From Promethearchaeota archaeon (GTDB lineage Archaea > Asgardarchaeota > Lokiarchaeia > Sigynarchaeales > SOKP01), in assembly GCA_019058515.1 (NCBI GenBank), contig JAHPYY010000221.1, positions 1-32,375 of the forward strand: a stretch of DNA of 32,375 nucleotides, read 5' to 3'. The translations under genes and the position numbers were made by a program. Positions within the stretch are counted from its first letter, which is position 1. Every line of letters starts with the position of its first letter. The notes under the pieces are model-generated. The model was not told the origin of the DNA. It did no database searches and saw only the letters and a program-made list of their open reading frames with translations. This document shows positions 8,196 to 16,666 of the stretch, piece by piece.

Positions 8196-8657
8196 CTACT
8201 TTTTCAGATAATTATCAGGTGTAAAAACTTTCAATTTGGGTAAATATTTCAAGAAATCGCGAGGATTTGTAGTAAGAATAGAGTTAGAATAATATTTTGC
8301 ATGAGCTCCAATTAGAAAATCAGGTATTAGAAATTCTCTTTTCCCCTTAAGACTTTTATATTTTAAAAATGCTTCAGCTGCAGTACGAGCTATAGTAATA
8401 TTTAAATTTGTAATTTTAGCCTCAAAAAGTTCGTATAATGTTTTATTCACTTTATTTTCGTCTTCTTTGGGTGATTTACTTGATAAAACCCCAACCCATA
8501 TTTCTGTATAAGTAATATGGCTGATGAATACTTGTGTTTCATTTTCTTTTATTTTTTCAACTACTTTTGCGATATTATTAGAAAAAATATCATTTTTAAG
8601 AAGAGATATTACTATACTCGAGTCAAGTGTAATTCTATTATCATCGAGTTTCATCAT
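8196..8657 (-). CDS. vapC: PIN-domain ribonuclease toxin, VapC family
   Basis: The 153-residue protein has the PIN-domain acidic set: Asp12 ('TLDSSI'), Glu52 ('YTEIW'), Asp113 ('IPDFLIGAHA') and a final 'TTNPRDF' motif (Asn131, Asp134). These residues bind metal in VapC-type endoribonucleases, which cut specific RNAs when released from their antitoxin. The gene overlaps the 3' end of the antitoxin gene by 17 bases, the standard coupled layout. Two consecutive ATG codons make the start uncertain by one residue. No residue expected for catalysis is missing, so the toxin is probably active. Confidence 0.92.
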   Translation of the reverse strand: MMKLDDNRITLDSSIVISLLKNDIFSNNIAKVVEKIKENETQVFISHITYTEIWVGVLSSKSPKEDENKVNKTLYELFEAKITNLNITIARTAAEAFLKYKSLKGKREFLIPDFLIGAHAKYYSNSILTTNPRDFLKYLPKLKVFTPDNYLKK

Positions 8658-8913
8658 CAGGACCTCTTACCATTTCAATAATTTCTTTTGTTGTCTTATC
8701 TTTAAATAAGGGATGATCTTTCCATATTCCAGCTACCTCATTTAAGACTTTTTTAACATCCGAATCCTGCTTTTTTCTAATTAAAAATCCGTTGGTGGTT
8801 GATACGAAAACAACTTTGTCTCCTACATTGACACCCATTTTCTCTCTGATATCTTTTGGGATGGTAATTTGTCCTTTTTTTGATACTTTTGATTCTTCAA
8901 TCAAATTATTCAC
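8641..8913 (-). CDS. vapB: AbrB/MazE-type antitoxin, VapB family
   Basis: The 90-residue protein begins at GTG. Residues 8-50 form a SpoVT-AbrB swapped-hairpin DNA-binding domain with 'SKKGQITIPKDIREKMGV' and 'VGDKVVF'. The C-terminal tail (about 55-90) is charged and should wrap the VapC toxin. It precedes and overlaps vapC, so it would be made first, neutralise the toxin and repress the operon promoter. The operator probably lies in the A-rich sequence just upstream of 8913; I cannot define it. Confidence 0.92.
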   Translation of the reverse strand: MNNLIEESKVSKKGQITIPKDIREKMGVNVGDKVVFVSTTNGFLIRKKQDSDVKKVLNEVAGIWKDHPLFKDKTTKEIIEMVRGPDDETR

Positions 8914-9018
8914 AAGTAAAGAAAAAAAATCCTTACTAATAAAGCTTCATGTTAGAAATAACTAAACAAAACAAATTTCAAGATTTTTTTGAGATATCAA
9001 AAAGAAAAGGAGATCTAG

Positions 9019-9130
9019 ATGATGATTAACTATTTTTTATGCTAGCTTTCGCTCTAAAGATAGTTTGGAAGTTTTAGACAGGATATTTGAAATTAATATC
9101 GAAAAATGGGAATATACTTTAAAATTATAA
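9019..9130 (+). pseudogene. Frame-broken 36-residue mini-gene
   Basis: A Shine-Dalgarno sequence (AAGGAG, 9007-9012) precedes ATG 9019. The frame stops after eight codons at TAG, just past a six-T run (9033-9038). Dropping one T continues the frame as a 36-residue product ending 'EINIEKWEYTLKL' and a TAA at 9128. The continuation 'FRSKDSLEVLDRIFEINIEK' is protein-like. No family is recognised. It may be a small real gene with a homopolymer error, or the remnant of a larger one. Confidence 0.3.
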
Positions 9131-9185
9131 TCGTGTAATCTAAATTTTATAAATAACTAAATCCGCTCATACTGAGGTATAAATT

Positions 9186-10016
9186 ATGAAAGGAAAAAAT
9201 GTTATGATCACTGGAGCTAATTCGGGAATAGGAAAAGCTACAGCAATAGGATTAGCTAAAATGGGGGCCAACATCGTAATGGTGTGTAGAGATCGTGAAA
9301 AAGGGGAAACTGCTATGAATGAGATAAAAACAGTCTCTGGAAACGAGGAAATATCGTTATTAATAGCGGATTTATCGTCTCAAGAACAGATTAGAGCTTT
9401 AGTAAAGAATTTCAAAGAAAAATTTGATCAGTTGCATGTACTAATCAATAACGCAGGAATTATGCCATCAAAAAGACGAGAAAGTGTTGATGGATACGAA
9501 ATGAATTTTGCTGTTAATTATTTAGCTCCATTTTTATTGACAAATTTATTGCTCGATGTATTGAAACGAAGCGCTCCATCACATATCATTAATGTTTCAT
9601 CTGGATTGCATAAAACAGCTGAATTAGATTTAAGCGATTTACAATCCGAGAATAAATTCAGTTCATTCAAAGTTTACGGTCAATCTAAGTTAGCGCTAAT
9701 ACTTTTTACTTACGAATTAAGCCGAAGATTAGAAGGGACTGGAGTAACTGTTAACGCACTTCATCCCGGTCTTATAAAAACTAACTTAGGTAGAGACTTC
9801 TCGTTTTTTATGCGGAACTTTCAAAAGTTATTTTCCAAGAAACCTGAAGTTGGAGCAGAGACTTCTATATACTTAGCTTCCTCACCTGATGTCGAAACCG
9901 TTTCGGGAAAGTATTTCGTAAATAGACAAGCGGTAAAATCCTCCGATCAAACTTACGACGAGGACTTAGCAAAAGAATTATGGAATATTAGCCTGGAAAT
10001 GACAAATTTAACTTAA
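9186..10016 (+). CDS. Short-chain dehydrogenase/reductase, retinol-dehydrogenase-like
   Basis: The 276-residue protein is a classical SDR. It has the dinucleotide motif 'TGANSGIG' (9-16), 'NNAG' (88-91), catalytic Ser139 in 'NVSSG', and the Y-x-x-x-K pair Tyr164/Lys168. The 'R-D-R-E-K' after the second strand (35-39) fits NADP(H) preference. It would oxidise or reduce an alcohol/carbonyl pair on an unknown, probably lipid-like, substrate. GAGGT seven bases before ATG 9186 supports the start. It is followed by a poly-T tract and stands as a single transcription unit. Confidence 0.93.
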   Translation: MKGKNVMITGANSGIGKATAIGLAKMGANIVMVCRDREKGETAMNEIKTVSGNEEISLLIADLSSQEQIRALVKNFKEKFDQLHVLINNAGIMPSKRRESVDGYEMNFAVNYLAPFLLTNLLLDVLKRSAPSHIINVSSGLHKTAELDLSDLQSENKFSSFKVYGQSKLALILFTYELSRRLEGTGVTVNALHPGLIKTNLGRDFSFFMRNFQKLFSKKPEVGAETSIYLASSPDVETVSGKYFVNRQAVKSSDQTYDEDLAKELWNISLEMTNLT

Positions 10017-10041
10017 TAACTGCAAATTCTAAACTAAGTTA

Positions 10042-10048
10042 TTTTTTT
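10042..10048 (+). terminator. Seven-T termination tract
   Basis: A run of seven T lies 26 bases after the SDR stop codon. This is an adequate archaeal termination signal; no hairpin is seen. Confidence 0.4.
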
Positions 10049-10236
10049 ACCGTAATGTTGAAATAAGTTCTTTTATTATTTGTAAGTTTCATAGGAATCT
10101 CTTATTTGTTATTTTTTATCGGTCAAATCACATAATAATTTATTCGAATATCCGATAACTTTTTTTTTCGTAAAGAATCTTATATCATCATAGATTTTTT
10201 ATGATAATTGGATTTTGTAAGAAATTTTAATTAGAG

Positions 10237-11325
10237 TTGATTAAGGTGCCATATGATTGGGAAGCATCTGCACGTAGATTGAGAGCTACTCTTGCTGGAT
10301 CAACGGATATTGACCGTGTACCCTTCTTTCCACTCGCATGTGAAGAATTAATATGCCGAATATCGGGTAAAACCCTTCGAGAGCTTCTTTCTTCACCTAA
10401 AACTTATGCTAATGCTGCTATTGCTACGTATGAATTTATAAAATCAGATACACTTTCTATACCAACGGCATATGCCGGTCCAGCGGAGGCTTTGGCATTT
10501 GCAGAAGCAAATAATAAAGAAGATGTAATTAAATGGTCTGATTATAAAGTTTTTATGGTTAGGCAGGGTGCTATTTGCAAAACTGAAGAACATATTGAAA
10601 GTTTAGAGATTCCAGATCATAGTAAAATATCACTATGGGATACATGTCTCTCAGCCTTTAATATTGCTAGAGAAAAAACACATTTTTCTTTGAGTTGTTC
10701 TCTTGGAATTTGGTCTGTAGTACAAGAATTGAGAGGGATACAGGCATATCGAGATATGCGACGTAATCCTGAATTATTATTAAAACTATGTAAAAAAGTG
10801 TATGAATCTCAAATGGATTTGTACAACTACTTTATTGAAAAGGTGGGAGCAAGTCGAACAATTTTCTTTACTGGTTATGCGTTTAATAAACACATGATGA
10901 GTTTTGAAAATGCTATGAAATATGAAGGGCAATTTATTAAACAATTCCAGAAGGAAACAAAGGCAAGGATTATTCTCCATAATTGTGGTACCTCCCCGTA
11001 TTTCAAGGAAGTGGTAAAGGAAATCGATTTTATTGCCGTCAATGGCAGTCATCCGTTAGATATTGAATATTGGATTGATTTTAAAAAGCAAAATCCCAAA
11101 ATTACAATTATCGGTGCGAATATTGATGTTAGTAGAGAACTACTCACAGGCACTCCGATTGACGTCGAAAAAAAGGTAAAAGAAAACATTAAAAACTTAG
11201 CTCCTGGAGGAAGATATGCAGTAGGACCTATATGTTGTCTACCATGGGGCGTTTCATTGAATAATATTATGGTAATACCTAAGGCTATAAAAAAATGGGG
11301 TGTGTATCCCCTCAATTTTAATTAA
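10237..11325 (+). CDS. UroD-family cobamide methyltransferase with intact zinc site
   Basis: The 362-residue protein is a UroD-fold methyltransferase-like protein. Residues 248-251 read H-N-C-G, and 'GPICCLPWG' (330-338) supplies another cysteine near the end. In MtaA/MtbA-type enzymes the H-x-C-G pair plus a late Cys binds the zinc that activates the thiol or other methyl acceptor, so this copy should be catalytically competent. It would move a methyl group between a corrinoid protein and an acceptor, and is only distantly similar to the protein at 1140. TTG 10237 is the longest start. GTG 10246 is a good alternative because an AGAG lies at a better distance from it. No corrinoid protein is encoded in the window. 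Confidence 0.85.
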   Translation: MIKVPYDWEASARRLRATLAGSTDIDRVPFFPLACEELICRISGKTLRELLSSPKTYANAAIATYEFIKSDTLSIPTAYAGPAEALAFAEANNKEDVIKWSDYKVFMVRQGAICKTEEHIESLEIPDHSKISLWDTCLSAFNIAREKTHFSLSCSLGIWSVVQELRGIQAYRDMRRNPELLLKLCKKVYESQMDLYNYFIEKVGASRTIFFTGYAFNKHMMSFENAMKYEGQFIKQFQKETKARIILHNCGTSPYFKEVVKEIDFIAVNGSHPLDIEYWIDFKKQNPKITIIGANIDVSRELLTGTPIDVEKKVKENIKNLAPGGRYAVGPICCLPWGVSLNNIMVIPKAIKKWGVYPLNFN

Positions 11326-11412
11326 ATTTAAAGGGATTAATTTTTCAATAAATAATTAAAATATTTTTCAATTCATATAATTTGAAAAATAAAACAACTC
11401 AAGGTTAACACA

Positions 11413-12621
11413 ATGGTGGAGTCTTCCTTGGTAAAAGAAGAGGATAACGTAGATCTACAGGCTCAAAATCGATTGTTCCAAGTAGATATACTTAAAACCC
11501 TAATGATATTCCTGGTAATCTTCGATCATATCGTCGCTTGGAACTTAAAAAGGCTCATTGGCGTGGCGTTCTGGGAGCGTATTTCCATACCCATCTTTTT
11601 AATTATTTTGGGCTTTAACGCCGGTTTATCTTTTGAGCGTAGTGGTGCCGAAACTCTAAGGGAATTATATTCAAAGCAATACTTCAAAAAGAAGGTGCTA
11701 CGATATGTCGTGCCGTTTGCATTATATTATGGAGTTTCCACGGTCATTGGACTAATGGTGTACAATTGGAATTTCGTGGCTATGATGGAGCATCAATATT
11801 ACCCGGAACACGGAATTATAAATCTGTTCACTGGATTTGTACCCTTTTGGGGTCCGGGAAATTGGTTTATTCCGCTATTGCTGCAATCAATTTTAGTTTT
11901 GCCCCTACTTTATTGGTTGTTCAAAAAAAATCCAAAACTCGCATTGATAGCATGTGTCCTCATCGAGGTAGCAATGCACTTATTAGTTTTCTTCCTTCTC
12001 GGTGAAATTACCTCGTGGGAGGAAGGACACATTCTAACGGTTTTTATGACAAGCGTCCTTTTCTACACCACAGGAATAGCTTTTGGATTGTGGTTTTCCA
12101 TGGGATACGAATTGGAGGAAAAGCGCAATTGGTTTTTACTCATATTATTTCCCATATCGTTTATGTACTTGATTTACTACCAATTCTTCGGGTACAGGAT
12201 ATTAATTGACGGGGTGCCACTTATTAGGGGAGATTACAACTTTATTGTCATTCCCTATTCAGCAACGTTATTCTTACTGGCTTTAGACTATAAATCCAAG
12301 CTTCTTCCAGGTTCAAAACTGTACAAACTTATTACCACAATTTCAAAATCAACTTATCACATTCTATTAATCCAGATGTTAGGATACGGGATGATCTACG
12401 CTTATGGAACCCATTACCTGATTGATCTCAACATTGCAACTAATCCTATAGATCTTTTGAATTTAATTGTTATGTGGGCAATCTGCATCCCGTATGGTAT
12501 ATGGTGGCAAAAAATTAGTAATTATAAAGCGATTGAGAAAAAAATTATTTATCACATAATATTATTTGCGAGTTTCATGGCGCTGTTTTATATCCTACTG
12601 TTTATAGGACGAATCCTTTAA
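11413..12621 (+). CDS. Multi-pass membrane acyltransferase (acyltransferase 3 family)
   Basis: The 402-residue protein has about ten transmembrane helices. The first contains 'VDILKTLMIFLVIFDHI', matching the family signature D-x-L-R/K-x-L-x-x-x-x-V-x-x-x-H (Asp25, His39). 'IPIFLIILGFNAGLSFER' and 'GPGNWFIPLLL' match the later conserved blocks (a glycine-rich turn after helix 2 and a W-F-x-x-L motif). Members transfer acetyl or other acyl groups onto surface carbohydrates or lipids from the cytoplasmic side. The substrate cannot be read from sequence. It has an AAGG-like ribosome site before ATG 11413. It is an independent unit between the methyltransferase and the acyl-CoA synthetase gene. 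Confidence 0.75.
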   Translation: MVESSLVKEEDNVDLQAQNRLFQVDILKTLMIFLVIFDHIVAWNLKRLIGVAFWERISIPIFLIILGFNAGLSFERSGAETLRELYSKQYFKKKVLRYVVPFALYYGVSTVIGLMVYNWNFVAMMEHQYYPEHGIINLFTGFVPFWGPGNWFIPLLLQSILVLPLLYWLFKKNPKLALIACVLIEVAMHLLVFFLLGEITSWEEGHILTVFMTSVLFYTTGIAFGLWFSMGYELEEKRNWFLLILFPISFMYLIYYQFFGYRILIDGVPLIRGDYNFIVIPYSATLFLLALDYKSKLLPGSKLYKLITTISKSTYHILLIQMLGYGMIYAYGTHYLIDLNIATNPIDLLNLIVMWAICIPYGIWWQKISNYKAIEKKIIYHIILFASFMALFYILLFIGRIL

Positions 12622-12855
12622 TTAAGAATAAGTAACGTAGTTAATGCATTGATTATAAATTTAAATCTATTTAAGGGGGATTTAAACAAATTTAAAAGCT
12701 GGTACAATTAAATAATAGAATGTGATCTACTTTATTTTCTAATAATTTATTTTAAATATAATATAAGGAACAAATCTAAATATTAAAATATAAGATTTAT
12801 AAAGAAATCTAAGACTAATAGATCAAAATTCGTACTAAAAAAATTCGTTATATTG

Positions 12856-14295
12856 ATGGTAATGAAGTTAGATACACTATTTAAACCCAAAACTATGGTG
12901 GTTATCGGGATTAGCAAGAAAAATCCACTTAGTCCCGGAAGAATCATATTCATTAAAAATTTATTTGAAATGCAGGTTGGGGTATATGGTATTCATCCTG
13001 AGGGAGGAGAAGTAGAGGGAGTTGAGCTTTTTTCGAATTTAAACGAATTGCCTGTTATTCCGGACTTAATGGTAATCGCTATTCCTGCTAAATATACATT
13101 GAGTTATGTTCAACAATGTGCGGACTATGGAATACCAAGTTGCGTCATAATCAGTGGGGGTTTTGCTGAAATTGGAGGAAAAGGCAAGGAATATCAAAAA
13201 AGGCTCGTCCAAATTGCAACGGACAATGACATAAGTGTTCTTGGACCAAATTGCATTGGGGTGTACTCTCCTCCTCTGCTAGATACCATCTTCATGCCAA
13301 CAGAACGCATTACTAAGCCCCCAAAAGGTTCGGTAGCGTTAATTAGTCAATCTGGGGGGGTGCTAGTTGACCAATTTTTTCATAAATTCAATCAAAGCAA
13401 TATTGGAGTGTCCACAGCAGTATCAATCGGAAATCGGGCTGTAGTAGACGAAACAATGTTGCTAGACTATTTTAGTAATCAAGATGAGGATACATCAAAT
13501 ATTACATTTTATTTAGAGTCGTTTGAAGCGTCAAAGAGTAGGCAATTTCTCAAATTAGCTAAAGAATCCGATGATGAGGTGATTGTATATTTTGGGGGTT
13601 TATCAGAAAAAGGAAAAAAAGCTACTCAATCTCATACTGCAAGCCTTTCCGGTAACGAGAGAATTCTACAAGCAGCATTAAAGCAAAACTTGATTATTCA
13701 ACCGCTAACAGAACTAGAATTGTTAACCGATTTGAAATTACTAGACATTTTATCACATAAGAAAAAGCCTTTTGATCCCAATACAGTAGTTGAAGGGAGA
13801 GTGGCAATTTTGTCATTATCGGGAGGGCATGGAGTTATCTGTGCTGATTTATTAAAGGTATATAATCTAAAAGCAGTTGATTTCACTGAAAAAGAACAGA
13901 ATGAAATGCGAAGTTTAGTAAATCCCGTTGCAAGAGATATTGCCACGTTTGGAAATCCTATAGATCTTACTGGCTCGGCAAAAGATGAGGATCTAGAAAA
14001 TCTCATTCATTACTTATCAGAAATTGAAAGGATTGAGTGCATCATAGTGTTAATATTACCTTACACGCCTTCTATATCGTTTCAAATAGGGAGGAGGATT
14101 GCAAATACAGTAAGTCTTAAAGGAAAGCCTCTTGTGTGCTTTATTCCCTACATCCCTAAATATGGAACAATAACCGAGGCCTTGGAACTGTCTAATATTC
14201 CTGTTTTTCATAGCATCGAAGAAGCTGTACAAGGGGTATCTATGCTAAAAGAAAAAACAAGGATTATGAAGATTAAAAAAAGAACAACTCGCTAA
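12856..14295 (+). CDS. ADP-forming acyl-CoA synthetase, alpha-type protein
   Basis: The protein of about 479 residues has the three alpha-subunit domains of NDP-forming acyl-CoA synthetases. There is a CoA-binding Rossmann domain (about 8-140, ending 'VLGPNCIG') and a first ligase domain with 'ISQSGG' and 'SIGNRAVVDE'. The phosphohistidine motif 'SHTASLSG' has its His at 261 when counted from the TTG at 12853. A second ligase domain follows. The enzyme would convert acyl-CoA, ADP and phosphate to acid, CoA and ATP, but phosphate transfer to ADP needs the ATP-grasp beta subunit, which is absent here. ATG 12856 or 12862 is preferred over the preceding TTG. A similar paralogue lies at 19720. Confidence 0.88.
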   Translation: MVMKLDTLFKPKTMVVIGISKKNPLSPGRIIFIKNLFEMQVGVYGIHPEGGEVEGVELFSNLNELPVIPDLMVIAIPAKYTLSYVQQCADYGIPSCVIISGGFAEIGGKGKEYQKRLVQIATDNDISVLGPNCIGVYSPPLLDTIFMPTERITKPPKGSVALISQSGGVLVDQFFHKFNQSNIGVSTAVSIGNRAVVDETMLLDYFSNQDEDTSNITFYLESFEASKSRQFLKLAKESDDEVIVYFGGLSEKGKKATQSHTASLSGNERILQAALKQNLIIQPLTELELLTDLKLLDILSHKKKPFDPNTVVEGRVAILSLSGGHGVICADLLKVYNLKAVDFTEKEQNEMRSLVNPVARDIATFGNPIDLTGSAKDEDLENLIHYLSEIERIECIIVLILPYTPSISFQIGRRIANTVSLKGKPLVCFIPYIPKYGTITEALELSNIPVFHSIEEAVQGVSMLKEKTRIMKIKKRTTR

Positions 14296-14429
14296 TCTGA
14301 GGTGTTTAACTCTCACTTAGAAACTCTTATTTATTGTAAGGATATTAGAAGGGAATTTAGTTGCTTCGAATAATAGTGACTTAGTAATTGAATGCGTATT
14401 ACTTTACTATTATACTATCTAGGGTGATT

Positions 14430-15308
14430 TTAAATTTTAAAGGGGGTTATATTTAATCCGGATTGATGATTTTGAAAAATTCTATTGACAAGTTTCCGTT
14501 CATCAGTATCCCAAGGGTGGAATGAAGGTTTTAGAAAATTCTTAACTCTAATCAAGAGCCCTTTAGCTAGTCCTCCTCTCCCAAAAATGAATTCGAATAG
14601 TTGTAACCGTGTCTTAAAGACGAAATTTCTATCCTTTTTTAGAAGATACCGGATCCGAAGATACACACTAAATAAAATATCAAGAGTTACAAATAGAAAA
14701 CCAAATATCCGAATTACATAACTTCCAGAAATACTATGGTATAAATCGAAGCAAACGCTTTTGTGTTCGATTTCTTCCATTGCATGATATAATAATAACC
14801 CTTTAAATTCCCTTGGGAAGTGGAGAAGAATCTTGGGTATAATGTGGGTGAATAAATAGGCAAGTGAGGCTTTATAATGTTCTGCAGCAGTAGTAATTGC
14901 TAATCTTAGAATAACAGGGAAATGTTTCTGGGAAAAAATCCTAAATCGCTTTAAATGATTATCGTACGATTTTAAGCCGATGTATCCCATCTGAATTAGA
15001 GCTTTTGTCCACTTAATATGTTGCTGACTATGTAAGGCTTCCTGAAGTATAAATTTCTTTAAATCTAGTTTAAACTGGCGGTCCATATTTCCCTTTTTAA
15101 AGAGAATACTGGCACCATCCATTGCCGCTTGTATAAAGAGTTTTTCACCTTCGGGAAATGTTGCTTGAAACGCATTAAGGAAATGTGTAATAACTGGACT
15201 ATTTTCAGACCAATATTTATTCTTCTTTATCGGGGGATAATAGTCATAATCGATTTTCCGCATAATTAATTCTAAATTTTCTGGTCTTTTTTGTTGGGAA
15301 AAAATCAT
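14430..15308 (-). CDS. Ferritin-like metal-dependent hydrolase (PF10118 type)
   Basis: The 292-residue protein matches the pattern of the 'predicted metal-dependent hydrolase' family. It shows 'FPEGEKLFI' (Glu55), 'QEALHSQQH' (Glu90, His93, His97), 'AAEHYKA' (Glu143, His144) and 'HAMEEIEHKSVCFDLY' (His175, Glu178, Glu181, His182). These paired Glu and His residues in a helical bundle indicate a two-metal site. A hydrophobic stretch follows at about 193-220 and may sit in the membrane. Members of this family have few assigned functions. It is convergent with the acyl-CoA synthetase gene at 12856 and is not obviously co-transcribed with MtrH upstream, since about 270 bases separate them. Confidence 0.82.
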   Translation of the reverse strand: MIFSQQKRPENLELIMRKIDYDYYPPIKKNKYWSENSPVITHFLNAFQATFPEGEKLFIQAAMDGASILFKKGNMDRQFKLDLKKFILQEALHSQQHIKWTKALIQMGYIGLKSYDNHLKRFRIFSQKHFPVILRLAITTAAEHYKASLAYLFTHIIPKILLHFPREFKGLLLYHAMEEIEHKSVCFDLYHSISGSYVIRIFGFLFVTLDILFSVYLRIRYLLKKDRNFVFKTRLQLFEFIFGRGGLAKGLLIRVKNFLKPSFHPWDTDERKLVNRIFQNHQSGLNITPFKI

Positions 15309-15582
15309 TTTTCTCTGAACTTTTTTATTTCTTAAGTTTTAATTACAACAAGTTAGATCTAGGGCACTAGCTATTCAAAATTAAGAAAAATTGCTTAATA
15401 AATTAAAGATCTATTAAAATTAAGTGTTAATCCAAATACTTGGATAAAACATCAAAAACTAACCCACGCATCAAAACCCTCTTTAAAATTTTTACTCGGT
15501 TCATCCTCTCTACAAAAAAAGAATACTCACATTAATTGAGGATTTAAATAATTAAAAGAAATGTGGATTTATGAGTTCATTT

Positions 15583-16110
15583 TTAATATAGTTTGTTAAT
15601 TGGATGTTCTTCTATTTTTGTTTTCGTTTTAAATGTAATTCTTGAATTAAAACTAATCATAGTATCAACCAATGCTACTGAAGGAAAAATATGTTCAGCC
15701 TTTTCTAAAGTACCGTAAATGATGAAATCAGCACCCATAGCTTGTGCTAAAGCAACTCCAGCAGATTCACAAGCATCTTTAAAGTTACCATTAAATTTTT
15801 CATTATTTATACACCATCTACCAATTACGCCTACTGGAGCTGTTCCAGTTGGTAATCCAAATTCTTCTTTTAATGTATATATCCCCCTTGCTGCAACGCC
15901 TATTGAGGGACACTCAAAAACACTAGTAAAGAGTAGTATGTTTTCTAAACCAGCTCTTTGTGACTTATCAATTAAACCTTCAGAATCTTTTTTTCCTCTT
16001 AAAATATCTACCATTCCTGAGATTCTTGGATCTCTAGGATTAAAGGATTGTATTAACGCTGATTTAATGTTATACTTCTTAATAGCTTTAATTTCTTCCT
16101 CAAGAATCAT
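15583..16110 (-). CDS. mtrH: MtrH, C-terminal part (frame-broken)
   Basis: This 175-residue frame is the second half of a tetrahydromethanopterin methyltransferase H-like protein. It carries 'EEEIKAIKKYNIKSALI', 'FNPRDPRISGM', 'PSIGVAARGIYTLKEEFGLP', 'GTAPVGVIGRW' and a final 'ADFIIYGTLEKAEHIFPSVA', all in the order expected for MtrH. ATG 16110 lies inside the former gene and not at a natural domain start. Dropping one base from the five-T run (16134-16138, plus strand) joins it to the frame at 16507 as a single 307-residue protein, the usual family size. MtrH-like proteins move a methyl group between a tetrahydropterin and a corrinoid. Confidence 0.85.
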   Translation of the reverse strand: MILEEEIKAIKKYNIKSALIQSFNPRDPRISGMVDILRGKKDSEGLIDKSQRAGLENILLFTSVFECPSIGVAARGIYTLKEEFGLPTGTAPVGVIGRWCINNEKFNGNFKDACESAGVALAQAMGADFIIYGTLEKAEHIFPSVALVDTMISFNSRITFKTKTKIEEHPINKLY

Positions 16111-16114
16111 GTAA

Positions 16115-16507
16115 TTAAGCGATGTATGTATTATTTTTGTCAGATAAACCTATTTCTTCTATGAATTTTAATGTTTTAATTCTGACATCTGCAGAAATGG
16201 CATTTAATAAAAAGGGATCATCTGATAATTCAATAACAAATTGTATGTACTTCTGAAGCGCAATTTCACTTGTTCCCACAACATCTAACATACATGGATT
16301 CCCGCTTTTATCTGAAAGTTCTTTTTGGAGAAAGATTAATTCTTCAACCTTTTTCTTATCAAAATCTCCTTTTCTTTCGTCTATTACTTTTTTGTCACCC
16401 TTATGGAAAATACTCCCAATTAAAACCGTAGGATACTCTCCAACTTTTCCTCCTAGTTTAATTCCCCCAATATCTAAAACTTGCTGTTCTTTCTTGAGAT
16501 CTGACAT
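16115..16507 (-). CDS. mtrH: MtrH, N-terminal part (frame-broken)
   Basis: This 130-residue frame is the first half of MtrH. It contains 'LDIGGIKLGGKVGEYPTVLI', 'DERKGDFDK', 'ELSDKSGNPCMLDVVGTSE' and 'SDDPFLLNAISADVR', all hallmarks of the family. Near its end the reading is 'GLSDKNNTYIA' and stop. With one A removed from the five-A run (coding strand) it becomes 'GLSDKIIHTSLNYMILEEEI', which fits the family consensus much better. None of the other seven Mtr subunits are present. As in non-methanogen genomes, MtrH probably works with a separate corrinoid protein in methyl-group use rather than in a membrane sodium pump. Confidence 0.88.
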   Translation of the reverse strand: MSDLKKEQQVLDIGGIKLGGKVGEYPTVLIGSIFHKGDKKVIDERKGDFDKKKVEELIFLQKELSDKSGNPCMLDVVGTSEIALQKYIQFVIELSDDPFLLNAISADVRIKTLKFIEEIGLSDKNNTYIA

Positions 16508-16666
16508 AATTTAATCTAATTTTGAATAGTTGATTTCAAGAGTAATTTTACTGAAGAGTTATTCTTTATAGTATTAAAATTTAATTCAAAATAACAAAAC
16601 TATGTTTAAATTAAGCTAAATAATGCAAATACTAATTCTGGTAAATTTAATTCCTTTTATAGAACT

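Noticed and set aside
15430..15445. Short perfect palindrome ATCCAA-ATAC-TTGGAT
   Set aside because: A six-base stem is expected by chance in a window of this size; no operator or terminator context is visible.
15719..16114. 131-codon plus-strand frame antisense to MtrH
   Set aside because: The MtrH motifs on the minus strand are unmistakable; this frame is a mirror of them.
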